Source of the DNA: JBMOMT01 sp049324835
Lineage (GTDB): Bacteria > Chloroflexota > Anaerolineae > CAYNKW01
Length of the DNA stretch: 64,000 bases
Assembly: GCA_049324835.1 (NCBI GenBank)
Contig: JBMOMT010000042.1
Coordinates: forward strand, 25,661 to 89,660
Direction of reading: 5' to 3'
Under the pieces are notes generated by a model that saw only the letters and a list, made by a program, of their open reading frames with translations, was not told the DNA's origin and ran no database searches. Shown here one piece after another: positions 8,585-16,102 of the stretch (position 1 is its first letter; each line of letters opens with the position of its first letter). A program made the position numbers and the translations under genes.

Positions 8585-9556
8585 ATGCAAAAAGTCTTTG
8601 TCACCCGCAACGTGCCCAAAGCGGGCCTGGCCCTGTTGCGCCAGGCATGCCAGGTGGAAATCTGGCCGGGGGAGATGCCCATCCCGCGCGATGTGCTGTT
8701 GGCAAAGGTGCGCCACGTGGAAGGGCTGCTCAGTCTGCTCACCGAGCGGATCGACGACGAGCTGCTGGACGCCGCGCCGCGTTTAAAGGTGGTGAGCAAC
8801 ATGGCCGTGGGCTACGATAACATCGACGTGGCCGCCTGCACGGCGCGGCGCATTCCGGTGGGCAACACCCCCGACGTGTTGACCGACGCCACCGCCGACC
8901 TGACGTTTGCCCTGCTGATGGCCGCCGCCCGGCGACTCCCTGAGGGGGTCGATTACGTGCGCCGTGGCGACTGGCACACCTGGCATCCTCTGGAGCTGCT
9001 GGGTGTCGATGTCTGGGGGGCGACTCTGGGCATCGTGGGATTGGGCCGCATCGGGCAGGCCGTGGCCCGTCGCGCGCGCGGTTTTGCCATGCGTGTGCTT
9101 TACTACGACACCTTGCATAGACCCGATCTGGAAGCCGAGCTGGGCCTCGAATACGCCGAGATGGACGACTTGCTGGCCGGCTCGGATTTTGTGAGCCTGC
9201 ACTGCCCGCTGCTGCCGCAGACCCACCACCTGATAGATGCTATCGCGTTGCGTAAACTCAAGCCCACGGCCATCCTGATCAACGCCGCCCGTGGGCCGGT
9301 GGTCGATACCGATGCGCTGGTGACGGCGCTGCGTGAGGGTTGGCTCGCCGCGGCGGCGCTGGACGTAACCGACCCAGAACCGCTGCCGGCGGATCATGCG
9401 CTGGTGAGCCTGCCCAACTGTATCGTCGTGCCCCACATCGGCAGCGCCACCGTCGTTTCGCGCAATCGCATGGCCACACGCGCAGCGGAAAACTTGCTGG
9501 CCGGGCTGCAAGGACAAAGATTACCCTACTGTGTGAACCCCCAGGTCTACGAGTAA
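8585..9556 (+). CDS. D-2-hydroxyacid dehydrogenase (glyoxylate/hydroxypyruvate reductase type)
   Basis: The 323-residue protein has the NAD-binding block LGIVGLGRIGQAVARRARGF near residue 145 and the catalytic set of the D-isomer-specific dehydrogenases: Arg in NAARGPVVDT, the acidic residue in DPEPLPADH, and His in VVPHIGSA. Length and spacing match glyoxylate reductase / phosphoglycerate-dehydrogenase-like enzymes that lack the ACT domain. They reduce glyoxylate, hydroxypyruvate or related 2-keto acids. The ATG at 8585 follows GGAGGAGGG; an upstream in-frame start is possible but has no ribosome site. A terminator follows, ending the unit. Glyoxylate or a 2-keto acid would be a logical product of the neighbouring transaminase and demethylase steps, which is inference. 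Confidence 0.92.
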   Translation: MQKVFVTRNVPKAGLALLRQACQVEIWPGEMPIPRDVLLAKVRHVEGLLSLLTERIDDELLDAAPRLKVVSNMAVGYDNIDVAACTARRIPVGNTPDVLTDATADLTFALLMAAARRLPEGVDYVRRGDWHTWHPLELLGVDVWGATLGIVGLGRIGQAVARRARGFAMRVLYYDTLHRPDLEAELGLEYAEMDDLLAGSDFVSLHCPLLPQTHHLIDAIALRKLKPTAILINAARGPVVDTDALVTALREGWLAAAALDVTDPEPLPADHALVSLPNCIVVPHIGSATVVSRNRMATRAAENLLAGLQGQRLPYCVNPQVYE

Positions 9557-9580
9557 CCCTGGACGCTCTCCTGAAATCAC

Positions 9581-9617
9581 ACAGACGAGCCAGTTCGATG
9601 GCTCGTCTGTTTTTTTA
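9581..9617 (+). terminator. Rho-independent terminator
   Basis: A 12-base perfect stem ACAGACGAGCCA (9581-9592) pairs with 9599-9610 around a 6-base loop, followed directly by a T run to 9617. It ends the plus-strand unit just before the convergent URO-D gene. Confidence 0.93.
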
Positions 9618-9637
9618 TCCGGTATGCGCCTGCCAGA

Positions 9638-10705
9638 TCAACAATCGAGCGGGTAGCGGCCATAACGGCGCGTGGCCCGGATCATGGCCTTAAAATTCTC
9701 CAGTTTCACATAGTGGGCCACGGTGTTGCTGGAGCCCACGGCATAACCGCCGCCGGGAGCCAGCGCGCGGATGCGCTGCCGCACCTCGGCCTCGACGTCC
9801 TGAGGCGTGCCCAGCGTCAGCGTCTCGCCGATCTCGATGTTGCCCAGGAGGCAAAGTTGATGGCCATAGGCCGCTTTGAGCTCGCGGCTGTCCATCGACT
9901 TGGGCTCGACCGGATGGATGGCGTTAAAACCGCAAGCGATCAGGTCTGGCAACACCTGCCACAGGTTACCATCGGAATGGATGACAAAGGGCAGGTCTCT
10001 GGCCCGGCACAGACGACCCATCTCGCTCAGGTACGGAAACAGCCAGCGACGCAGCACCTGCGGATGCACCATCGTGCCCGAGATGTAGGCCAGATCGTCG
10101 CCGTACCACATGGCCCCGATGTGCTCCATCTCGACGATGCGGCGAAACACCTCCAGTTGGATCTGACCCACGCGGCGGAACATGGCCTCCACCAGGTCTG
10201 GCCGATCCATGAGGGCAAAACAAAAGGGCTCAAAGCCCATGATGCGCCACACCCGGGTAAAAATGCCACCCACGCCCGAAATGATCTTCATGCCCGGCGC
10301 CAGGCAGCGGGCGCATTCGACCAGATTCTCGTAATCGATGGTTGCCGCATCCGGCCAGGGATAGGCTTCGAATTCTTGCCAGTTGCTCACCAGGCTGATC
10401 TCGTCGCCGGCCCACCTGGATAACTGCATGTCGCCGGCATAGATACGATCCTCATCGGCGTGACCATCGCCCACCATGCGGTACTCGTAATTGGCCCGCA
10501 AATAGATGTAATCGTAACCGGCCCGATACCAGAAATCGACGTCGTCCTGCACGGTGCGGATGGGCCGCTCCAGAAATGCCTGCTTGATCTGCCAATCGAC
10601 GTGCAGCTCGGCGTTGGGCACGCGGTCGGGCTCGCCCTCCAGCATGAGCACCCGGCGCAGGCGCTCGAAATCTGGCGCCAACGGCACCCCAGCGTCGTGC
10701 GGCAT
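9638..10705 (-). CDS. Uroporphyrinogen decarboxylase-like (URO-D/MtaA superfamily) protein, copy 1
   Basis: The 355-residue protein has the URO-D superfamily TIM-barrel fold used both by haem-pathway decarboxylases and by MtaA/MtbA/CmuA-type methyltransferases. It is recognised by RVLMLEGEPDRVPNAELHV at the N-terminus, ISGVGGIFTRVWRIMGFE, FVIHSDGNLWQVLPDLI and LLGNIEIGETLTLGTPQ. The MtaA zinc motif is His-x-Cys with a distant Cys; here the corresponding place reads His-Ser-Asp, so methyl transfer to a thiol via that zinc site is doubtful. It closely resembles the product at 26692-27807, including a shared C-terminal RYGRYP ending. It follows a deleted paralogue in the same minus-strand unit. 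It is not the haem-pathway HemE. Function unknown. Confidence 0.85.
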   Translation of the reverse strand: MPHDAGVPLAPDFERLRRVLMLEGEPDRVPNAELHVDWQIKQAFLERPIRTVQDDVDFWYRAGYDYIYLRANYEYRMVGDGHADEDRIYAGDMQLSRWAGDEISLVSNWQEFEAYPWPDAATIDYENLVECARCLAPGMKIISGVGGIFTRVWRIMGFEPFCFALMDRPDLVEAMFRRVGQIQLEVFRRIVEMEHIGAMWYGDDLAYISGTMVHPQVLRRWLFPYLSEMGRLCRARDLPFVIHSDGNLWQVLPDLIACGFNAIHPVEPKSMDSRELKAAYGHQLCLLGNIEIGETLTLGTPQDVEAEVRQRIRALAPGGGYAVGSSNTVAHYVKLENFKAMIRATRRYGRYPLDC

Positions 10706-11020
10706 CTAGCTCCCCCTATCGTCTCTACGGCCGGCCGGCCATTCGTCGGCGGCCTGGAACATGGCGCAGACGTTCTGCGGCGGCACGCCGGCCAGCACGT
10801 AACCACCATCTGCGGCCAGATCGTCCAGCCGCCGCCACACCTCGCGCCCGACCTCCTGCGGGCTGCCGTGGGGCAGCACGCGCTGCGTATCGATGCCGCC
10901 CCAAAAGGTCAGCTCGCGGCCACAGACCGCCTCGAGAGCGGCGGCGTCGCCCACATCGCGCGGCGGCCTGTCCGGCAGGCGGTGGCTCAGAACAGCCAGC
11001 GCCCGCTGGTGGGAGTTCAT
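10706..11020 (-). pseudogene. Internally deleted URO-D-family gene
   Basis: This 104-codon frame opens with a typical URO-D-family N-terminus (MNSHQRALAVLSHRLPDRPP) and then jumps, after about 30 residues, to the typical C-terminal block (LTFWGGIDTQRVLPHGSPQ, GGYVLAGVPPQNVCAMF). Family members are about 340-375 residues, so about 240 internal codons are missing while the frame is kept. It has its own GAGGAGC ribosome site and a near-consensus promoter (11072-11100), and ends directly against the start of the intact URO-D gene. The fragment lacks the barrel core and cannot be an enzyme. The call rests on recognising both ends of the family. Confidence 0.8.
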
Positions 11021-11071
11021 GGAAAAAGCTCCTCAAGAGGTGAAAAAACAAGGGTCTGGCACCTTGGGCCC

Positions 11072-11100
11072 AGCATATCAGAACCGCACAGTTTTGTCAA
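11072..11100 (-). promoter_or_regulatory. Sigma-70-type promoter for the minus-strand URO-D unit
   Basis: On the minus strand TTGACA (11095-11100) and TATGCT (11072-11077) are separated by 17 bases. It lies about 55 bases upstream of the deleted URO-D frame and is divergent to the plus-strand promoter at 11142. Confidence 0.75.
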
Positions 11101-11141
11101 GAGCTCGATAGTCGGAAACCCAGGCGCACTGCCACCCCACC

Positions 11142-11169
11142 TTGACAAACCAGACAATCGCGGTATAAT
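11142..11169 (+). promoter_or_regulatory. Consensus sigma-70-type promoter of the aldolase-tungstoenzyme operon
   Basis: TTGACA (11142-11147) and TATAAT (11164-11169) both match consensus, with a 16-base spacer. The likely transcription start falls near 11176, directly at the palindrome 11178-11190. It lies 99 bases ahead of the first gene (11269). Confidence 0.88.
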
Positions 11170-11177
11170 GCAATTTA

Positions 11178-11190
11178 GAAACTCGGTTTC
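11178..11190. promoter_or_regulatory. Candidate IclR operator (operon copy)
   Basis: The palindrome GAAACTCGGTTTC covers the expected transcription start of the promoter at 11142-11169. It matches, with two changes, the perfect palindrome GAAACCTGGTTTC found at the same place behind the promoter of the iclR-type gene (18566-18578). IclR/KdgR-type regulators bind GAAAC...GTTTC palindromes, and a site over the start site would repress. Confidence 0.72.
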
Positions 11191-11268
11191 GTAATACCTC
11201 GCTTGTAAACACTGCCCGTTCTTTTTCATCGTGTCAGACCAAACCAATCAATGGCACAGGAGGAATTG

Positions 11269-12246
11269 ATGACCACGTCCCGGAAAGACAAACTCGTCGG
11301 TATCGTCGTGTCGCTGCCCAGTTTTTGCGACGCCAATTACAAACTGCGGCTGGATCGCCAGCGGACGCACATTCGCTGGCTGATCGACAAAGGACTCGTG
11401 GAAGGCTCGGCGGTGCTCATGATCGCCGGCGGCCTGGGGGAGGGCTACTTTTTGGGCGACGACGAGTGGCGCGCCATGGCCGACGTCCTCGTCGATGCCG
11501 CCCAGGGCCAGGTTGCCACCATGATCGGCGTGTTCGAGCTGAGCGCCCGGCGCGCCGCCGAAAAGGCGCGCTACGCCGCCGACGCCGGCATCGATTTCAT
11601 CCAACTGGCCCCACCCCACTACATGGTGCCCTCTGAAAACGACGTGTTCAACCACTACCGCTACGTACACGACAGCGCCGGCATCGGCATCATGGCCTAC
11701 AACATCCCGTGGGGCATGCCCAAGCCCGGCTTCGAGTTCACGGCGCGGCTGCTGGATCGTTTTGCCGGGCTGGAAAACGTCGTCGGCGTCAAGTGGGCCT
11801 CTGACGACATCATGCACTACCTGCGTATATTACGCCTGTTCGGCGAGCGGTTCAACTTTATCGATAACCTGCTCATCTTTTCGTTGGGCGCGCGCCTGGG
11901 CGCCAGGGGCTACATCGACTTTTACGCCAACGCCGCGCCGCGGCTTTCACTCAAGTTCTGGGAGCTGCTCCGGGAGAAAAGATACGACGAGTTTGATAAA
12001 ATGTGGCTCAAAATGCACTTCGATCCCTTTATCAAAGTGGTGCGACCCGAAGAACGCACCTGGGTGGGTGTGGGCGAAGGCCCCACCTCCCGGCTCACCC
12101 TGCGCGCCCTGGGCATGGAGGCCGGGCCTTCCTTCCCGGCGCAGGCCGAGCCGCCGGAGGAGAACCTGCATCTGGCCCGCCGGGCCATTGAGGCCAGCGG
12201 CATTCTGGAATGGGTCGATTGGGATCAGACGATATTCGACCGGTAA
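11269..12246 (+). CDS. DapA/NanA-family (dihydrodipicolinate synthase-like) aldolase, copy 1
   Basis: The 325-residue protein is a class I aldolase of the DHDPS / N-acetylneuraminate lyase family. The catalytic tyrosine (GIMAYNIPWG) and the Schiff-base lysine (NVVGVKWASDD) are both present, so a pyruvate-type carbonyl chemistry is likely. The substrate-carboxylate loop, GTTGE in DapA, reads AGGLGEG here, so the substrate is not that of lysine biosynthesis. An ATG at 11251 is in frame, but AGGAGG at 11258-11263 fits the ATG at 11269. It is the first gene of the IclR-linked operon and is followed by a second family member. It may cleave a keto sugar acid or a related keto acid. Confidence in the family is high, in the reaction low. 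Confidence 0.87.
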   Translation: MTTSRKDKLVGIVVSLPSFCDANYKLRLDRQRTHIRWLIDKGLVEGSAVLMIAGGLGEGYFLGDDEWRAMADVLVDAAQGQVATMIGVFELSARRAAEKARYAADAGIDFIQLAPPHYMVPSENDVFNHYRYVHDSAGIGIMAYNIPWGMPKPGFEFTARLLDRFAGLENVVGVKWASDDIMHYLRILRLFGERFNFIDNLLIFSLGARLGARGYIDFYANAAPRLSLKFWELLREKRYDEFDKMWLKMHFDPFIKVVRPEERTWVGVGEGPTSRLTLRALGMEAGPSFPAQAEPPEENLHLARRAIEASGILEWVDWDQTIFDR

Positions 12247-12317
12247 GGTTTGTGAGAGCCTGGCACAACGAAATTCGACGATCGGGCATCGTTGCCAAGA
12301 ACGAGGAGGCTGGAACA

Positions 12318-13256
12318 GTGAATCTCGCGGACGTCAAACAGGTCATACGCGGGCCGCTGGCCCCGGTGCTGACCATCTATCGGCAGGACGATCTGTCCGT
12401 GGACCTGGACGCCATCCAGGCAAACGTGGATCAACAGATTCGGCGCGGCATGAGCCGCGGAAACGGCGTGCTGCTGGCAGCCGGGGCCGGCGGTGATTTC
12501 CCGCTGTTGAGCTTGGAAGAGCGTAAGGCCGTCATCAAGGCCGTGGCCGAGGCCGCCGGCGACCGGGCCACGGTGCTGGGCACGGCCCAGTCGCCGCTGA
12601 CGCAGGAGGCCATCGAGCTGGCCCAATGGAGCCAGCAGGTGGGCTGTTATGGCATCCAGCTCAGCCCCAGCTGGTATTACCCGCCCAACGATCGTCAGGT
12701 CTACGAGCATTTCAAGGCCGTGGCCGAGAGCATCGATATTTGCATCATGATCTATCACACCCCCTGGCTGGGCTCGGTCATGAGCACCGAGCTGTTCGGC
12801 CGGCTGTGGCAAGAGTTCAGCAACATCCGCTCCATCAAGTGGGCGGCTTCCAACCCGGCTGAGACCATGGCTGGCTATATCGAGCTGTCCGGTAAATACG
12901 CCATGATCAACAATGGGCCCTCGCTGTTGGAAGGGGCCCTGCTGGGAGCCAGCGGTTTCGTCACCCATCTGGCCAATGTCTGGCCGGAGCAGCAAGTGGC
13001 CTTTTGGAAGCTGATCGAGAGCGGCGATTACCGGCAGGCCACCGCCGAGTATCTCAAGGTGCAGTGGCCCTGGCGCGGGCTGCGATCCTGGGCCTACACC
13101 ACCATCGCCCGCGGCGAGTCGCTGGCGGTCAAACCGGCCGCCGAGATGACCGGCTTTTACGGCGGCCCCAGCCGCCCACCGATGATAGATTTGAATCAGG
13201 AACAGCGCGCCCACATGCGTTCTGTGCTGCAGGAAATGGGCGCGCCGCTGGTGTAA
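12318..13256 (+). CDS. DapA/NanA-family aldolase, copy 2
   Basis: The 312-residue protein is a second DHDPS-family aldolase with the catalytic Tyr (IMIYHTPWLGSV) and Schiff-base Lys (IRSIKWAASNP). The pyruvate-carboxylate loop is AAGAGGD instead of GTTGE, again unlike DapA. Its loops differ from those of copy 1, so the two are not simple duplicates and may act in succession or as hetero-partners. The start is a GTG at 12318 with AGGAGG nine bases ahead; the longer open frame overlaps the previous gene and has no site. The gene is 71 bases from copy 1 and 15 bases from the tungsten oxidoreductase, whose aldehyde substrate could be the aldol cleavage product (inference). Confidence 0.87.
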   Translation: MNLADVKQVIRGPLAPVLTIYRQDDLSVDLDAIQANVDQQIRRGMSRGNGVLLAAGAGGDFPLLSLEERKAVIKAVAEAAGDRATVLGTAQSPLTQEAIELAQWSQQVGCYGIQLSPSWYYPPNDRQVYEHFKAVAESIDICIMIYHTPWLGSVMSTELFGRLWQEFSNIRSIKWAASNPAETMAGYIELSGKYAMINNGPSLLEGALLGASGFVTHLANVWPEQQVAFWKLIESGDYRQATAEYLKVQWPWRGLRSWAYTTIARGESLAVKPAAEMTGFYGGPSRPPMIDLNQEQRAHMRSVLQEMGAPLV

Positions 13257-13271
13257 AAAAGGAGACCCAAA

Positions 13272-15143
13272 GTGACCCAATTGGGAGGGTATGTCGGACG
13301 TTTTCTTTTTGTGGACCTGACCCGCGGCGAATGGACGGAGGAGCGCCCCGAGGAATCGTTGCTCAGGCATTTCATCGGCGGTTACGGGCTGGGGGCCAAA
13401 ATCCTTTACGAGCGCCTGCCCGCCGACGTCGATCCGCTGGGCCCGGAAAACATGCTGGGTTTTGTCACCGGACCGCTCACCGGCACGCCGGCCATCATGG
13501 CCTCGCGCTACTGCGCCGTGGGCAAATCGCCCCTCACCGGCGGCTGGGGCGACGCCAATTCGGGCGGCGAGTTTGGCCCGGCGCTCAAGTTTGCCGGCTA
13601 TGACGCCGTTTTTTTCAGCGGGGCCGCCGCCGAGCCGGCCTACTTGCTCATCGAAAACGGGCGCGCCGGGCTGCACCCCGCCGCCGATCTGTGGGGCCTG
13701 GACGCCATCGAAACCGAAGAGGCCCTGCAGGCGCGCCACGGCGATGACGCCCGCGTGGCCTGCATCGGCCCGGCGGGCGAGCGCGTTTCTCTCATCGCCT
13801 GCATCATCAACGATCGTGGCCGGGCGGCAGGGCGTTCGGGCCTGGGCGCGGTGATGGGCTCCAAGAAACTCAAGGCCGTGGTCGTGCGCGGCGCGGCCAA
13901 GCCCCACGTGGTCCATCCGGAGCAGGTGAGGGCTCTACGCAAAAAATACCTGCCCCTGTTCCAGAAGGGCGGCAGCGCAGAAATCATGCGCAACTTTGGC
14001 ACGCCGGGTTTTACCAGGGCCCTCACCACCATCGGCCGCACGCCCATCAAAAACTGGGGCGGTTTTTACCCCGACGACTATCCCAACCCCGACGCCGTCG
14101 ACGGCCCGGCGGTGGTGGCCTATGAGGCCAAAAAATACGCCTGCTGGCACTGCAACCAGGCCTGCGGCGGCATCGTGCGCTGGGAGTCGGGCGGGCAGGT
14201 GTACGAGGGCCACAAGCCCGAGTACGAAACGCTGGCCACGCTGGGCACCTACTGCGGCATCGAGGACCTGGAAGCCACCATGAACATGAACGAGATGTGC
14301 AACCGGGCCGGGTTCGATACCATCTCGGCCGGCTCGACGATTGCCTTTGCCATGGAATGTTACCAGAACGGCCTGTTCAGCGCGGAACAACTCGATGGCC
14401 TCGAGTTGGCCTGGGGCAACGGCGCGGCGGCCACCGAGCTGCTGCAGCGCATGATCGAGCGCCGCGGCCTGGGCGACATTCTGGCCGATGGCACGCTGCG
14501 CGCCGCCCAACGCATCGGGCAGGGCAGCCAGGCCTTTGCCATCCACTCTGGCGGGCAAGAGCTACCGGCCCACGACCCTCGCCACGCAGCCGATTTCGGC
14601 CTGATCTATCAGATTTCGCCCACGCCCGGCCGCCACACCCAGGGCGGCATGGGCGCGGCCAACATGCCGCCGGAACAGATCGCACTCTATGGGCTGGATG
14701 CCAGCCTCAAGGAAAGCGATCCGGTGCGCTTTCACGCTCTGGCTTACGCCGCCGCCACCGCCTGGAAAAACGTGCTCAATGCCGCCGGGCTGTGCTCTTT
14801 TGGCACCATGACCATGCCCCCCGAGTACGTGCCCGAGTTTCTGGCCGCCGTCACCGGCTGGGATGTCGATATGGCCGAGTGCGTGCAAACGGGCGAGCGC
14901 ATCGAGACCATGCGCCACCTTTACGGTTTGCGCGAGGGCTACAACCCGCTGCAGGTGCAGGTTGCGCCGCGGGCCATGGGCCGCCCGCCGCTGCCCGGCG
15001 GCCCACGAGCCGGCGTGACGGTCGACGTGGATGCCGTGCGCGCCATCTACCTGGAGCGCATGGCCTGGCACCCGGTCACGGCCGTGCCCAGCCCGGAGCG
15101 GTTGGTCGATCTGGGCTTGAAAGAACCGGTCGATAGGGTTTGA
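13272..15143 (+). CDS. Tungsten-containing aldehyde:ferredoxin oxidoreductase family protein
   Basis: The 623-residue protein matches the AOR family in length and motifs: the N-terminal GGYGLGAKILYERLP and GPLTGTPAIMASRYCAVGKS, and the cluster ligands Cys291-x2-Cys294-x3-Cys298 (CWHCNQAC) plus Cys508 (GLCSFG), with the spacing of the Pyrococcus furiosus enzyme. These bind one [4Fe-4S] cluster beside a bis-pterin tungsten (or molybdenum) centre, which oxidises aldehydes to acids with ferredoxin. The start is GTG at 13272 after AAAGGAG. In the operon it follows two aldolases and precedes an aminotransferase, so oxidation of an aldolase-derived aldehyde is a reasonable role. It points to anaerobic metabolism. 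No cofactor-synthesis genes are in the window. Confidence 0.93.
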   Translation: MTQLGGYVGRFLFVDLTRGEWTEERPEESLLRHFIGGYGLGAKILYERLPADVDPLGPENMLGFVTGPLTGTPAIMASRYCAVGKSPLTGGWGDANSGGEFGPALKFAGYDAVFFSGAAAEPAYLLIENGRAGLHPAADLWGLDAIETEEALQARHGDDARVACIGPAGERVSLIACIINDRGRAAGRSGLGAVMGSKKLKAVVVRGAAKPHVVHPEQVRALRKKYLPLFQKGGSAEIMRNFGTPGFTRALTTIGRTPIKNWGGFYPDDYPNPDAVDGPAVVAYEAKKYACWHCNQACGGIVRWESGGQVYEGHKPEYETLATLGTYCGIEDLEATMNMNEMCNRAGFDTISAGSTIAFAMECYQNGLFSAEQLDGLELAWGNGAAATELLQRMIERRGLGDILADGTLRAAQRIGQGSQAFAIHSGGQELPAHDPRHAADFGLIYQISPTPGRHTQGGMGAANMPPEQIALYGLDASLKESDPVRFHALAYAAATAWKNVLNAAGLCSFGTMTMPPEYVPEFLAAVTGWDVDMAECVQTGERIETMRHLYGLREGYNPLQVQVAPRAMGRPPLPGGPRAGVTVDVDAVRAIYLERMAWHPVTAVPSPERLVDLGLKEPVDRV

Positions 15144-15149
15144 TGGATC

Positions 15150-16049
15150 ATGAGCGTCTCTGGCAAACCTCAGGAAAGCATCGTCTATGTCAACGGCGAG
15201 TTTCTGCCGGCCAGCGAGGCCAGGGTATCCGTTTTTGACCATGTCGTCCTGTATGGAGACGGTGTCTATGATACCATGTGTGCCTGGAATTATGGTCTCT
15301 TTAAGCTGGATGAGCACGTGGAGCGCCTGTACGAATCGGCGCACGCCATCAAATTAGAGGTTCCCCTCGACAAAAGAGAGCTCAAAGCCGTCATTCTGGA
15401 GACCGTCAGGCGCAACGATTTACGCAACGCTTACGTCAAAGTGATTGCCACGCGAGGGGTAGGGGCGCAGCCCTTGATGAGTCCCTACAACTGTACACCC
15501 GGCCTGATCGTTTTTGCCGTGCCCTATATGTCGTTGGTGGGCTCGGCCCAAGATCGTGGTATCAAAATGATGGTCTCATCGCTACGGCGGATCCCCGATG
15601 AGTGTCTCAGTTCCAAGATCAAGTCGTGCAACTATTTGAATCACATCCTGATGCGCATGGAGGCCAACGAAGCCGGAGCAGATGATGCCATCGAACTCGA
15701 TATGGAAGGGTATGTCTGCGAGGCGCCGGGTTATAACGTCTTTATGGTCAAAAAAGGCGTCATCTATACGCCGATCGACCACATCCTGCTCGGTGTCACC
15801 CGTCAAACCGTGATCGAATTGGCCGAGGCAGCCAGCATACCTGTGCAGGAAAGACGGATCCAGCCTTTTGACCTGTACAATGCTGACGAGATGTTCTTGT
15901 CCAGCACGGCGGGCGGAATCTTTGCCGTCGGTGAGTTGGATGGTCGGATGATAGGCAACGGCAAACCAGGCCCGTTGACCAAAATGATGGGCAATGCCTA
16001 TCTGGCCCTGTTGGAAAGCGGCGAAAAGAGCACGCCTGTCGGTCGATGA
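15150..16049 (+). CDS. Class IV PLP aminotransferase (BCAT / D-amino acid aminotransferase family)
   Basis: The 299-residue protein has the fold-type IV layout: VYVNGEFLPASEARVSVFDH at the N-terminus, the lysine region SSKIKSCNYLNHILMRMEA near 155 for the aldimine, and LGVTRQTVIELAE for PLP phosphate binding. The segment that normally reads EASGxNIFIV is EAPGYNVFMV, so the enzyme is divergent. Possible reactions are transamination of branched-chain or D-amino acids, or aminodeoxychorismate-lyase-like elimination. The ATG lies 6 bases after the tungstoenzyme stop with a poor ribosome site, which suggests coupling to it. Local base composition is slightly less GC-rich than the neighbours. Confidence 0.87.
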   Translation: MSVSGKPQESIVYVNGEFLPASEARVSVFDHVVLYGDGVYDTMCAWNYGLFKLDEHVERLYESAHAIKLEVPLDKRELKAVILETVRRNDLRNAYVKVIATRGVGAQPLMSPYNCTPGLIVFAVPYMSLVGSAQDRGIKMMVSSLRRIPDECLSSKIKSCNYLNHILMRMEANEAGADDAIELDMEGYVCEAPGYNVFMVKKGVIYTPIDHILLGVTRQTVIELAEAASIPVQERRIQPFDLYNADEMFLSSTAGGIFAVGELDGRMIGNGKPGPLTKMMGNAYLALLESGEKSTPVGR

Positions 16050-16102
16050 TCGGCGCGTTGAACGTTTGCAGTCAGGGACCAATCTTTCCGGGGAGGGTGA
16101 GA

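Noticed and set aside
9638..10705. Haem-pathway uroporphyrinogen decarboxylase (hemE)
   Set aside because: All four family members lack other haem genes nearby and differ from HemE motifs; they resemble methyltransferase-like members.
11269..13256. Lysine-biosynthesis dapA
   Set aside because: The GTTGE substrate loop is lost and there are no other lysine genes; the context is catabolic.
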